From Phytohabitans rumicis (GTDB lineage Bacteria > Actinomycetota > Actinomycetes > Mycobacteriales > Micromonosporaceae): a DNA stretch of 64,000 bases. Location: contig NZ_BLPG01000001.1 of NCBI RefSeq assembly GCF_011764445.1, forward strand, positions 3,472,001-3,536,000, written 5' to 3'. The position numbers and the translations under genes are program-made. Positions 52,952 to 61,524 of this stretch are shown piece after piece. Within the stretch, counting starts at the first letter, position 1; each line of letters opens with the position of its first letter. The notes beneath the pieces were generated by a model. The model was given only the letters and a program-made list of their open reading frames with translations, did no database searches and was not told the DNA's origin.

Positions 52952-52972
52952 ACGGTCACTATACTGACCGTA
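52951..52972. promoter_or_regulatory. Palindromic operator over two opposed -10 hexamers
   Basis: TACGGTCA and TGACCGTA, 6 nt apart, form a perfect 8-bp inverted repeat. The centre reads TATAGT on the minus strand and TATACT on the plus strand, each five of six matches to a -10 box. The minus hexamer points at the B3/4 gene, the plus one at the DM13 gene 61 nt away. A dimeric repressor binding here would block both. Confidence 0.65.
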
Positions 52973-53025
52973 GCCGTCACCGTTTCCTAAGGGTTTCCGC
53001 CGGCCGCAGGCGGTCTACTGGAACC

Positions 53026-53535
53026 GTGTTGAGACGCCCGCTGACCTGGATCGTCGCCGCGGCCGTGCTGGCCGCCGGCGGAGTGTTCGGCCTGTACTGG
53101 TTCCAGCCGTGGAAGCTCGTGACCGACAAGGAGGTGAACGAGACCCTGGTGGTCGCCGCGACCTCGCCGGCCCCGGACGGGCCGCGAGTGGTACGGCAGG
53201 GCGCCTTCATCACCCACGAGCACGACACCAGCGGCCTCGCCCGGGTGATCCGGAACGCCGACGGCTCGCACCGGCTGGAACTGGTCGACCTGGACACCTC
53301 CAACGGCCCGGACCTGCGCGTCTGGCTCTCCGACCAGCCGGTCAAGAAGGGCACCGCCGGCTGGCGCGTCTTCGACGACGGCGAGTGGCTCGAACTGGGC
53401 CGACTCAAGGGCAACAAGGGCGACCAGGCGTACGCCATCCCAGCCGGCACCGATCTGGAACGGCTCGGCAGCGTCGCGATCTGGTGCAAGCGCTTCTCCG
53501 TCTCCTTCGGCGCCGCCACCCTGTCACCCTCGTGA
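53026..53535 (+). CDS. Membrane-anchored DM13-domain protein
   Basis: 169 residues. One N-terminal membrane helix (about 6-26), then a DM13 domain: GLARVIRNADGSHRLELVDLD, NGPDLRVWLSD, LGRLKGNKGDQAYAIPAGTD and SVAIWCKRFSVSFG with the conserved Cys-containing WC motif. DM13 domains are proposed to take part in electron transfer or redox steps outside the cytoplasm. GTG start at 53026. Confidence 0.85.
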   Translation: MLRRPLTWIVAAAVLAAGGVFGLYWFQPWKLVTDKEVNETLVVAATSPAPDGPRVVRQGAFITHEHDTSGLARVIRNADGSHRLELVDLDTSNGPDLRVWLSDQPVKKGTAGWRVFDDGEWLELGRLKGNKGDQAYAIPAGTDLERLGSVAIWCKRFSVSFGAATLSPS

Positions 53536-54810
53536 TCACGGAGGGGGGAGCTCCCAGAGCGCGCTTACCGGAATGGCGCGGAAGCGCGGGCCGAACGGCA
53601 GCGTCTGCTGGCCGGTGTAGAGCACCAAGCCCGCGATCAGGTCGTCGCCGAGGCGCTCCGCCAGATGCCCGAGCCCGCGGAAGTCCTCCGCGCGCACGGT
53701 GGCGGCGGCCTTCACGTCGATGGCCACCACCTGACCGCGCCGGTTCTCCAGGACCAGATCGACCTCGACCTTGTCCTTCGTGCGGTAGTGATACAACTCG
53801 GCGCGCTCGCGTGACCAGGTGAGCTGGCGCGCTATCTCCATCGCGACGAAGCCTTCGAGCAGCGGTCCCAGTGGGCCGGTCGGTTGGCGAAGGCTGCCCG
53901 CGTCCTGACCGAGCAGGTTCGCGGCGATCCCGGAGTCGACCATCGCCACCTTCGCGGCGCCGGTCGCGCGGCTGCTCAGGTTTCGTGACCAGGCCGGGAT
54001 TCGCTTGATGAGGAAGACCTCCTCCAGCAAACCGAGGTAACGCTGGACGGTCGGCTGCGAGAGGCCCAGCTCGTTCGCCAAGGTGCCGGGGACCAGGAGT
54101 TGTCCCGAGCGCGCGGCGACCAGGCGGGTCAGCGCCCGCATCTCCGGACCGCGCGCGATCTCCGAGAGCTGGATGACGTCACGATTGATGAGGTCGGCCA
54201 CATAGGAGTCGAAGAAGCGTTCCCGCCTCGCGCCGGTGCGCGCGACCGCCTCTGGAAAGCCGCCCCGGACGATCCGATCGACGTAGCCGGACCGGCTCTC
54301 CTGCGACGCGTGGCGCAGGTCCGGCCCGAGCCGGAAGATCGCGTCGACGAAGCCGTCCGGCCGGTCGTCGATCTCCCCCTGGGAAAGCGGCCACAGCTCG
54401 ATCGTTTCCATCCGTCCCGGTAGGGCGTCGGGCAGTGCCCGCAGGCCGAGAACGCGAGCGGAACCCGTCAGGAGGAACCGACCCGGCCGGGAGTCCGTGT
54501 CCACGCTCTCCTTGATGGCAAGCAGCAGCTCGGGGACTCGTTGAACCTCGTCGATCACCATGACGCCGTCAGCGGCGACGAACTCGGTCGGATCGAACGC
54601 CGCCGCTTGCCGGGTAGCGGCCCGGTCCAGGCTGCGCCACTGCGCACCACGCGCGGCGCCCACCTGGGCCACCAACGTGCTCTTTCCGCACTGCCGCGCG
54701 CCGTTGACGAGCACCACGCGCGTGTCACCGAGCGCCTCCTCGATGACGGTGCTCGCGTGGCGCGCAAGGAGCCGGCCAATGGGCGAGGACAACCCTGCCA
54801 TGGCACCCAT
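53536..54810 (-). CDS. AAA ATPase with DUF4143 nuclease-like domain
   Basis: 424 residues. The ATPase part has Walker A GARQCGKST (Lys43) and Walker B VMVIDEVQ (Asp87, Glu88), then SGSAR-type sensor TGSARVLG. A winged-helix segment (ELGLSQPTVQRYLGLLEE) leads into the DUF4143 domain with VDLVLENRRGQVVAIDVKA, the pattern of a PD-(D/E)xK nuclease fold. Such proteins are common and their role is unclear, perhaps defence or mobile-element linked. The start could also be ATG 54801. It is preceded by five tandem repeats. Confidence 0.87.
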   Translation of the reverse strand: MGAMAGLSSPIGRLLARHASTVIEEALGDTRVVLVNGARQCGKSTLVAQVGAARGAQWRSLDRAATRQAAAFDPTEFVAADGVMVIDEVQRVPELLLAIKESVDTDSRPGRFLLTGSARVLGLRALPDALPGRMETIELWPLSQGEIDDRPDGFVDAIFRLGPDLRHASQESRSGYVDRIVRGGFPEAVARTGARRERFFDSYVADLINRDVIQLSEIARGPEMRALTRLVAARSGQLLVPGTLANELGLSQPTVQRYLGLLEEVFLIKRIPAWSRNLSSRATGAAKVAMVDSGIAANLLGQDAGSLRQPTGPLGPLLEGFVAMEIARQLTWSRERAELYHYRTKDKVEVDLVLENRRGQVVAIDVKAAATVRAEDFRGLGHLAERLGDDLIAGLVLYTGQQTLPFGPRFRAIPVSALWELPPP

Positions 54811-54815
54811 CCTGC

Positions 54816-54934
54816 CACGTGCATGTTCGTTTGGTCGCTACCCACGTGTTAATTTGGTCGCTACCCACGTGTTAATTTGGTCGCACCCCTCGTGTTAGTT
54901 TGGTCGGTGCTTGAGTGTTAGTTTGGTCGCATTC
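54816..54934. repeat. Five tandem 23-bp repeats upstream of the DUF4143 ATPase
   Basis: Units are CACGTGTTAATTTGGTCGCT-type sequences of 23 bp starting at 54843, 54866, 54889 and 54912, and a first unit of 27 bp at 54816. All keep TTTGGTCG; the first half drifts (CACGTG, CTCGTG, TGAGTG). The array starts 5 bp upstream of the ATPase start codon, so it lies in the leader or promoter of that gene. The rest of the gap to 55094 shows no gene. Confidence 0.85.
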
Positions 54935-55094
54935 GCGGATTGATCCGGCCGCAGGCTCGTCGATGGGACACAGCCGGTGGCCACGAACCGGTATCTTCGC
55001 TGCGATCCGGTAGCCGACACCGCAGAGCCGTGGCACTCTCGACCGATAAGCGGGCGGCTGCGAAACTGTGAGCCAGTTCGCTGTTGGGGGTGGG

Positions 55095-56623
55095 ATGAGC
55101 AACGGGTGGGTGCTGCCCGACGAGGTGCTGCGCGACGCGCCGGCGTACACGCCGCGCGCGTACGAGCTGGCTGACCTCGAGCTGCTCCTGTCCGGGGCGT
55201 ACACGCCGCTGACGGGCTTTCTCGGCCGCGCCGACCTCACGGCCCTGACCCGCCGCGGACGCCTGGACGACGGCACGCCGTGGCCGGTGCCGGTGACCCT
55301 GGAGATCCCCGGTGAGCTGGTCGGCGGCCTGGAGCTGGACAACCCGCTGCACCGGGCGCTCGTGCTCACCGACGCCGAAGGCGCGCCCGTCGCCGCCGTC
55401 GACGTGACCGACACCTGGCCGACCCGCGAGGGGCGGTACGGCGTGGGCGGCGCCGTGCGCCGGCTGGGCGACGGCGGGCACGGCCCGTTCCAGCGGTTGC
55501 GGCGCACGCCCGACGAGGTCAGATCGCTGCTGCCGCCCGGCCGGGTGCTCGGCGTGGTCGCCGACCGGCCGCTGCACCGCCCGCAGCTCGCGCAGATCGC
55601 GCACGCCGCCCGCACGCTGGCCGCGCACCTGCTCATCCTCATCCCGGTCGCCGAATCGGGCCCCGACGGGCTGCCGCCGGAGGTACTGGTACGGGCCGTC
55701 TTCGCCGCCCGCGACCGGATGCCCCGGCCACCCTGGTCGCGGTGCCGCTGATCCGGCGTGGCGACGAGATCCGCGACGCGCTGCTGCGGGCCAAGGTCGC
55801 CGCGGCGTACGGCGTGACCCACCTACTCTCCACCGGCGAGATGCTCTCCGGCGGCGGGCCGCGCGTGCTGGTCCCCCGCGAGTTGGCGTACGACAACCGG
55901 GACGGCCAGTGGCGCTGGCGCGACGACATCCCGCCGCGCAACCGGCGGCTGGCGCTCAGCCCGCAAGAGATCGACGACCTGCTCGACCGGGGCTTCCCGC
56001 TACCCGAGTGGCACACCCCGCCCGCGGTCGCCAAGGAGCTGGCCCGGGCCCGCCCGCCGCGCCGCCACCGCGGGCTCGTCGTGTTCTTCACCGGGCTGTC
56101 CGGCTCGGGCAAGTCGACGATCGCCCGCGGCGTGGCCGACTCGCTGCGGGAGAGCGGCGACCGCACGGTCACCCTGCTCGACGGCGACGTGGTGCGCCGG
56201 GAACTGTCCAAGGGGCTCGGCTTCAGCAAGGAAGACCGGGACACCAACGTGCGCCGGATCGGCTGGGTGGCCGCCGAGGTGGCCCGCCACCGCGGGATGG
56301 TGCTCTGCTGCCCCATCGCGCCGTACGAGAAGGCCCGCACCACCGCCCGCGCGATGGCGCAGGCCGCCGGCGCCGGCTTCATCCTGGTGTACGTCTCGAC
56401 GCCGCTCGCCGTGTGCGAGCAGCGCGACCGCAAGGGCCTGTACGCCAAGGCCCGCGCCGGTCAGCTCACCGGGATGACCGGGGTGGACGACCCGTACGAG
56501 GAGCCGACCAACGCCGACCTCGTGATCGACGCCAGCGAGCTGCCGATCGACGAGGCGGTGCATGCGGTCATGCACCACCTCACGGAGACGGGCTGGGTGG
56601 AGCCACGCCTCCAGCCGGCGTGA
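55095..56623 (+). CDS. cysC: APS kinase fused to a degenerate ATP-sulfurylase domain, frame broken
   Basis: About 510 codons. Residues 1-330 resemble ATP sulfurylase (LELLLSGAYTPLTGFLG, PVPVTLEIPGELV), but the catalytic TRNPLHRAH motif is replaced by ADRPLHRPQ and GRDHAG by STGEML, so this part is probably inactive. The C-terminal APS kinase is intact: P-loop GLSGSGKST (about 334-342), GDVVRRELSKGLGFSKEDRD and DDPYEEP. The frame breaks at 55722-55725; one extra C gives RMPPATLVAVPLIRRG. It would phosphorylate APS to PAPS. No true sulfurylase gene is in this window. Its end overlaps the convergent GH26-like gene by 44 nt. Confidence 0.87.
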
Positions 56624-58391
56624 TCCGCACCTGGAAGGTCCGGTCCAGCCCTAGCTCCCGGTACGCGGTCAGCCCGTCCGGCGTACGGTCCACCCGCGAG
56701 TCGCGGCCCTTCTGGTCGTGCGGCGTGTCGAAGTAGACCATCGCCTTGACCCGCGGGAAGAGCTGCATCTGCTTGCCCACCGAGCCGTAGAAGTACGCCA
56801 TGTGGCCGGGGTTGGCGGGCGCGTGCCAGACGCCCCACTCGCCCACCATCAGCGGCTTGTCCGGGTGCCGCTCGGCGGCCCAGTTGTAGAACCCGGGCCA
56901 CGTCGGCTTGTTGCTCGACTGGCGGTTCATCATCTCGGCGAAGTCGCCGTGGCCGTACCCGCCGGGCTCGCTGTAGGCGTACGCGTCCCAGCCCACCCAG
57001 TCGATGACGTCGTCGCCCGGGTACAGGCGCTCGAACCACGGCTGGGTGTTGAGCGGCACGTACGCCATGTAGACCATGACCGACACGATCGTGGTGACGC
57101 CCCGCTCCCGCAGCCCGGTCACCGCGTGCCGGACCATCGCCGCGTAGTCCTCCGCTGTGTAGCCGGAACCGGGGCGCGGGTCGACGTCGTTCTCCGGCTC
57201 ATGGTGTACGGCGAAGAAGAACGGCGCGGTGACCGTGCTCTTCATGTGGGCGGCCAGCCGGTCCAGGTACGCCTCGGTCGCCGGGTCGCCCCGGGCGATC
57301 TCGGCCCAGGTGGCGCCGCGCGGCTTCCAGTTGAGGAAGAGGACCCGCTCGCGGGCGATCTCCAGCTCCTTCGCGGTCGGGAAGATCTCGGTGCCGCGGT
57401 GGTACGCGTGGTAGACCGACTGCGTCCGGCCGGTCTTCTCCTCGAAGTCCACCAGCGCCTGGTCCCGCGGGGTGTCGGTGTGCGCGCCGGGCGCCACGCC
57501 CCACAGCACCCCGCAGGTGGGGACGAGCCGCTCGCCGGTGACGCACTCGGGATCCGGGTCGTCAGACGGGCTGGGCGTGGGCGTCGGCGACTCAGATGGC
57601 GACTCGGATGGCGACTCAGAGGGAGATTCAGACGGAGAAGGCGAAGGCGGGTCGGACGGAGAAGGCGAAGGCGACTCCGACGGGGACAAGGATGGCGATG
57701 GCGATGGCGAGTCAGCGGGAGACGGCGATTCCGACGGAGACACAGACACAGACGGTGACGGTGACTCCGACTCAGCAGGGCTCTCGGACGGAAGCAGCCG
57801 TCCCATCCACGACAGCCAGAGCGTCGGCTTGAAGAGCCCGTCGATCGGCGGCACCCCGTCCTTCGCCCAGAACGTGGCGTATCCGTCGCCGGCCGGCGTG
57901 GTCACCGCGAACGAGTAGGTGCCCTCGTGCCGGATCACCCGGCTGACGTCGAACAGCACGCTCTCGTCGTACTCCCGCGGATGCGCGCTCGCGACGACGG
58001 TGCCGAGGCGCGGCGCGGACCGCGCGTTGAGACTGGCTTCCCGCCAGCCGGTCGCGGGCACGTGGGTGAGCTCGATGCGCGCGGGCAGCGCGCCGCCGAG
58101 GCGGCTGAGCCGCACCTCGGCCCGCGCCGGCGGTTTGCCGCCGCGCAGCCCGCTCACCGTGAACTTCAGGTACGTGATCGCAGCGCCGCCGCCCATGCCA
58201 CCGGCGACCAGCTCGGTGCGGTCGCCGCCGGTGCGGTGCGGGTCGGCGGTGTTCGCGTACGTGTCCTCGGCGGCCGCGATCCGTTGATCCGGTGCGGTGC
58301 CGAGTGAGCCGCCGAGATAACCGATCAGCACGGCGAAGGCCGTAACGCCGACCGCGATTCCGGTCGCGCCGAAGACACGCGCTCTGGACAT
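56580..58391 (-). CDS. Secreted GH26-like glycoside hydrolase with DNRLRE domain
   Basis: 603 residues. A membrane anchor or signal (about 8-30), a DNRLRE/CBM-type beta domain (about 36-192), a Ser-Pro-Glu linker of about 75 residues (201-276) and a catalytic TIM-barrel domain (about 290-590). Glu398 in HHEPEND and Glu518 in VGEWGVW fit the acid/base and nucleophile of family 26. GH26 enzymes cut beta-1,4-mannans or related beta-glycans. It is divergent from the Wzz-like gene, so it probably trims or processes that polymer. Confidence 0.84.
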   Translation of the reverse strand: MSRARVFGATGIAVGVTAFAVLIGYLGGSLGTAPDQRIAAAEDTYANTADPHRTGGDRTELVAGGMGGGAAITYLKFTVSGLRGGKPPARAEVRLSRLGGALPARIELTHVPATGWREASLNARSAPRLGTVVASAHPREYDESVLFDVSRVIRHEGTYSFAVTTPAGDGYATFWAKDGVPPIDGLFKPTLWLSWMGRLLPSESPAESESPSPSVSVSPSESPSPADSPSPSPSLSPSESPSPSPSDPPSPSPSESPSESPSESPSESPTPTPSPSDDPDPECVTGERLVPTCGVLWGVAPGAHTDTPRDQALVDFEEKTGRTQSVYHAYHRGTEIFPTAKELEIARERVLFLNWKPRGATWAEIARGDPATEAYLDRLAAHMKSTVTAPFFFAVHHEPENDVDPRPGSGYTAEDYAAMVRHAVTGLRERGVTTIVSVMVYMAYVPLNTQPWFERLYPGDDVIDWVGWDAYAYSEPGGYGHGDFAEMMNRQSSNKPTWPGFYNWAAERHPDKPLMVGEWGVWHAPANPGHMAYFYGSVGKQMQLFPRVKAMVYFDTPHDQKGRDSRVDRTPDGLTAYRELGLDRTFQVRITPAGGVAPPSPSP

Positions 58392-58426
58392 GGGAGACCT
58401 CCCCCGAGCCGCTGTGGCCTTTGGTG

Positions 58427-58485
58427 CCGGAGTTACACTATATGGCTTACGCCGGATTTACACCCTTTATCACGGGAGTTACCCC
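58427..58485. promoter_or_regulatory. Three direct repeats in the divergent GH26/Wzz promoter
   Basis: GGAGTTACACTA, GGATTTACACCC and GGAGTTACCCCA begin near 58429, 58454 and 58475, about 25 and 21 bp apart. This is also the only clearly AT-richer patch in the 153-bp gap. Spacing near two helical turns suggests binding of one regulator to several sites. Confidence 0.5.
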
Positions 58486-58544
58486 AGGCCGGACCGGCCC
58501 GTTAGCAAGACCGAGACCCCCCGCTGAAAGGTCCGCCCCAACCC

Positions 58545-60187
58545 ATGGACGCCTCGACCGACATATCCGACTACTTCGGCATGCTGCGCCGGCACTGGTG
58601 GGTCGTCCTCCTCTGCACCGTCGCGGGCGCCGGCGCCGCGCTCCTCGTCACCGCCGTCCAGCCCAAGCTCTACGAGTCGTCGACCTCGGTCCTCGTGCAG
58701 CCGGCCGGGCAGGACACGAACGTGGTCGGCGGGCGGACCAAGGGCGACATCAACCTGGACACCGAGGCGCAGCTCGTGCGCTCCACCGCGGTCGCGGCCG
58801 GCGCCGCCGAACTGCTGCGCACCGGCGTCGCCCCGGACGAGCTGGCCCGCAACGTCACCGCGGAGGTGCCGGCCAACACCGCGGTGCTGGTCGTGACGTA
58901 CGGCGCGAGTGACCCGGCCGTCGCGCAGGCGGGCTCGCACGCGTTCGCCGAGGCGTACCTGCGCAACCGGGAGGAGAGCGCGAAGGCCGACCTGAACGCC
59001 CAGATCGCCGCGCTCAACACCAAGGTCAAGCAGCTCGGCGACACGCTGTCCCGGGTCAACGGCCGGCTGGCCGGACTCGCCGACGGCAGCCCGCAGCGCC
59101 CCAACCTGGAGAGCCAGCGCTCCACCGCGCAGAACCAGCTCAACAACCTCAGCGGCAAGCTGAACGACCTCACCACGGCCACGGTCACCGGCGGAAAGAT
59201 CATCAGCGACGCCCGGCTGCCCGAGGCGCCGACGAAGCCGGACCGGGTGCTCAACCTCGCGACCGGGGCGATGCTGGGCGTGCTCCTCGGGCTGGCCGCG
59301 GGCCTGCTCCGGGAGCGGCTGGACCGGCGCGTACGGACCGCCGCGGACGTCGCCCGGCGCGGCCGCGTACCGGTGCTCGCCGAGCTGACCGACCGCGAGC
59401 AGCCGCGCTTCGACGACGTGCTGCACCCGTACGAGGACGGCGGCCGGACGTTCAACCGGCTGCGCAACGAGGTGGTGGCCAGCCTCGGGCCGGACGACAA
59501 GATCGTCGTGGTGGCCGGGGCCAGCCGCGGCGTCGCGTCCACGCTCGTCGCCGCGAACCTGGCCGCCGCGCTCGCGCGTACCGGCAGCGACGTGATCCTC
59601 GTCGGCGCGCACGTGCCGGCGCCGCTCGCCCCGATCTTCGGCGTCGCGGCCACGCCGGGCCTGTCCGACGTGCTCGCCGGCCGGGTCGGGCTCGCGGCCG
59701 CCGTCCAGCCAGCGCCGCGGATCCCGTCGCTGCGCGTCGTGACGGCCGGCGGGACCGCCAGCGCCGCCGGGCTCATGCAGTCGCAAGGCTTGCGCGACGC
59801 GCTGGACCTGCTTTGTGCCCGACCCGGGTACGTCGTGATCGAGGCGCCGTCCACCTCCAGCAGTGCCGACGCGCAGAGCCTGGCGAGCCTCGCCGACGCG
59901 GCGATCATCGCGGTCGAGCTGCGCCGCACCCGCCGTCCCGAGGTGACCGACGCCGCCGAGCAGCTGCGCCGGGTCGGCACGCCGCTGCTGGGCGCGGTCG
60001 TCGTACCCCGGCTGCTGCCCCGGCGGCCGAGCCGGAGCCGGCGGCGCTGGCCGACACCGCGCTCATCCCGGCGCTGCCGGCCGGCCCTGAGCCGGCCGAC
60101 CTCAGCTCCGCCGGCCTGGCCGAGGTGGACCTGAACTCCTCCACCGCCGTGATCCGCGTGCCCAAGACCGCGCGCCCGCGACGATGA
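58545..60187 (+). CDS. Wzz-type chain-length protein with P-loop-less kinase-like domain, frame broken
   Basis: About 548 codons. Wzz domain with helices near 20-42 and 240-262 around an extracytoplasmic coiled-coil stretch (LNAQIAALNTKVKQLG). The following ATPase-like domain has VVAGASRGVASTLVAANLAAAL where a BY-kinase would have a GK-containing Walker A; the Lys is absent. At 60006-60009 one extra C joins the end (AAAPAAEPEP ... RVPKTARPRR). The repaired stop overlaps the next ATG (ATGA), which supports it. It probably sets polymer length without tyrosine-kinase activity. Confidence 0.83.
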
Positions 60188-61524
60188 CGATCGCGCCCGC
60201 CCCACCGCGCCCGCCTGCTGTGCGGGGGCTGCCGGCCTGGCCGCTCGCCGGCGTGCTGCTCCTCTATCCACTGTGGTGGATGCTCGGGCTGGGCGTGCTC
60301 ATCTTCCCGATCGCCGCGGTGCCGATGGCCGCCGCCCTGCTGCGCGCCCACTTGAGCGGCCGGCCGGTACGCCTACCGCCCGGCTTCGCGCTGTGGGCGC
60401 TGTTTCTGGTCGTGCTCCTCATCGGCGTCGCGGCGCTGGACGCCGAACCGGTCGGCGCGGTCGACGGGCACGCCAGCGGCCGGCTGCTGGGGGTGGGCTA
60501 CCGCCTCGTCCAGTACGTCGCGCTGACCGTGCTGCTGGTCTACGCCGGCAACCTCACCGAGGCCGAGCTGTCCCGCCGCCGGCTGGTACGGCTGCTCGCC
60601 TGGCTCTTCGTGGTGACCGTGGCCGGCGGGCTGCTCGGCGTGGTCACCGGCCACTTCGAGTTCACGTCCCCGGTGGAGCTGCTGCTGCCGCCGCGCGTCC
60701 GTAACAAGGGCTTCGTGCAGTCGCTGGTGCACCCGTACGCGGCGCAGATCATGGACGTGGTCCGGGACGCCCACCCACGCCCGGCCGCCCCGTGGGGCTA
60801 CACCAACACCTGGGGCAACAACTTCTGCCTGCTGGTGGTGTGGTTCGTCGCGTGGGCCTGGGGGTTCGCGAAGAGCCACCGGGCCAAGGCTTTCGCGCTG
60901 GTGTGCCTCGCGGTGTCCATCGTCCCCGTCGTGTACTCCCTCAACCGCGGCCTGTGGATCGGCCTCGGCGTCGCGGCCGCCTACGTGGCCGTACGGCTGG
61001 CCCTCGCCGGCCGGGCCTGGGCGATCGGCGGGCTGGGCCTGGCGGCCGCCGGCCTCGCCGCCGCGGTCGTGCTGACCCCGCTCGGCACCGTCGTCAGCGC
61101 CCGCCTCGACGACGGCCACTCCAACGGGGTGCGCTCGTTTCTGATGGAGCGCGCGGTCAGCGGGATGGCCGAGTCGCCGGTCATCGGGTTCGGCTCGACC
61201 CGGACGACGATGGGCGGGCGCAACTCCATCACCGTCGGCGAGAGCGCCGCGTGCGAGCGCTGCGGCAACTTCACCGTCGGCGGGAACGGCCAGTTCTGGC
61301 AGCTCATCTTCGCGCACGGCCTGGTCGGCGCCGGCGCGTACCTCGGTTTCTTCGGCTACGGGCTGTGGCGTTTCCGGCGCGACCGCGGCCCGATCGGCAT
61401 CGCCGGCGGCTGCGCGATCTTCGGCGGCTTCGCGGCGATGCTCTGGTACAACGCGCTGGTCACGCCCCTCGCATTCATGTTCCTCGCGTACGCGCTGCTC
61501 TGGAGGAGTTCCCTTGCCCGTTAG
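60184..61524 (+). CDS. Wzy/O-antigen ligase-like polysaccharide polymerase
   Basis: 446 residues with ten or more membrane segments and a large extracytoplasmic loop (about 250-385, YTNTWGNNFCLLVVWF and GNGQFWQLIFAHGLVGAGAYL flank it) characteristic of the O-antigen ligase/WaaL/Wzy superfamily. It would join repeat units outside the membrane. Its ATG overlaps the Wzz-like stop. Confidence 0.85.
   Translation: MTIAPAPPRPPAVRGLPAWPLAGVLLLYPLWWMLGLGVLIFPIAAVPMAAALLRAHLSGRPVRLPPGFALWALFLVVLLIGVAALDAEPVGAVDGHASGRLLGVGYRLVQYVALTVLLVYAGNLTEAELSRRRLVRLLAWLFVVTVAGGLLGVVTGHFEFTSPVELLLPPRVRNKGFVQSLVHPYAAQIMDVVRDAHPRPAAPWGYTNTWGNNFCLLVVWFVAWAWGFAKSHRAKAFALVCLAVSIVPVVYSLNRGLWIGLGVAAAYVAVRLALAGRAWAIGGLGLAAAGLAAAVVLTPLGTVVSARLDDGHSNGVRSFLMERAVSGMAESPVIGFGSTRTTMGGRNSITVGESAACERCGNFTVGGNGQFWQLIFAHGLVGAGAYLGFFGYGLWRFRRDRGPIGIAGGCAIFGGFAAMLWYNALVTPLAFMFLAYALLWRSSLAR

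Noticed and set aside
54816-54934. CRISPR array
   Set aside because: Repeats are directly adjacent with no unique spacers, so this is a tandem repeat.
57546-57790. Plus-strand Gly/Asp-Ser repeat protein opposite the GH26-like linker
   Set aside because: It is the antisense reading of the Ser-Pro-Glu linker codons.
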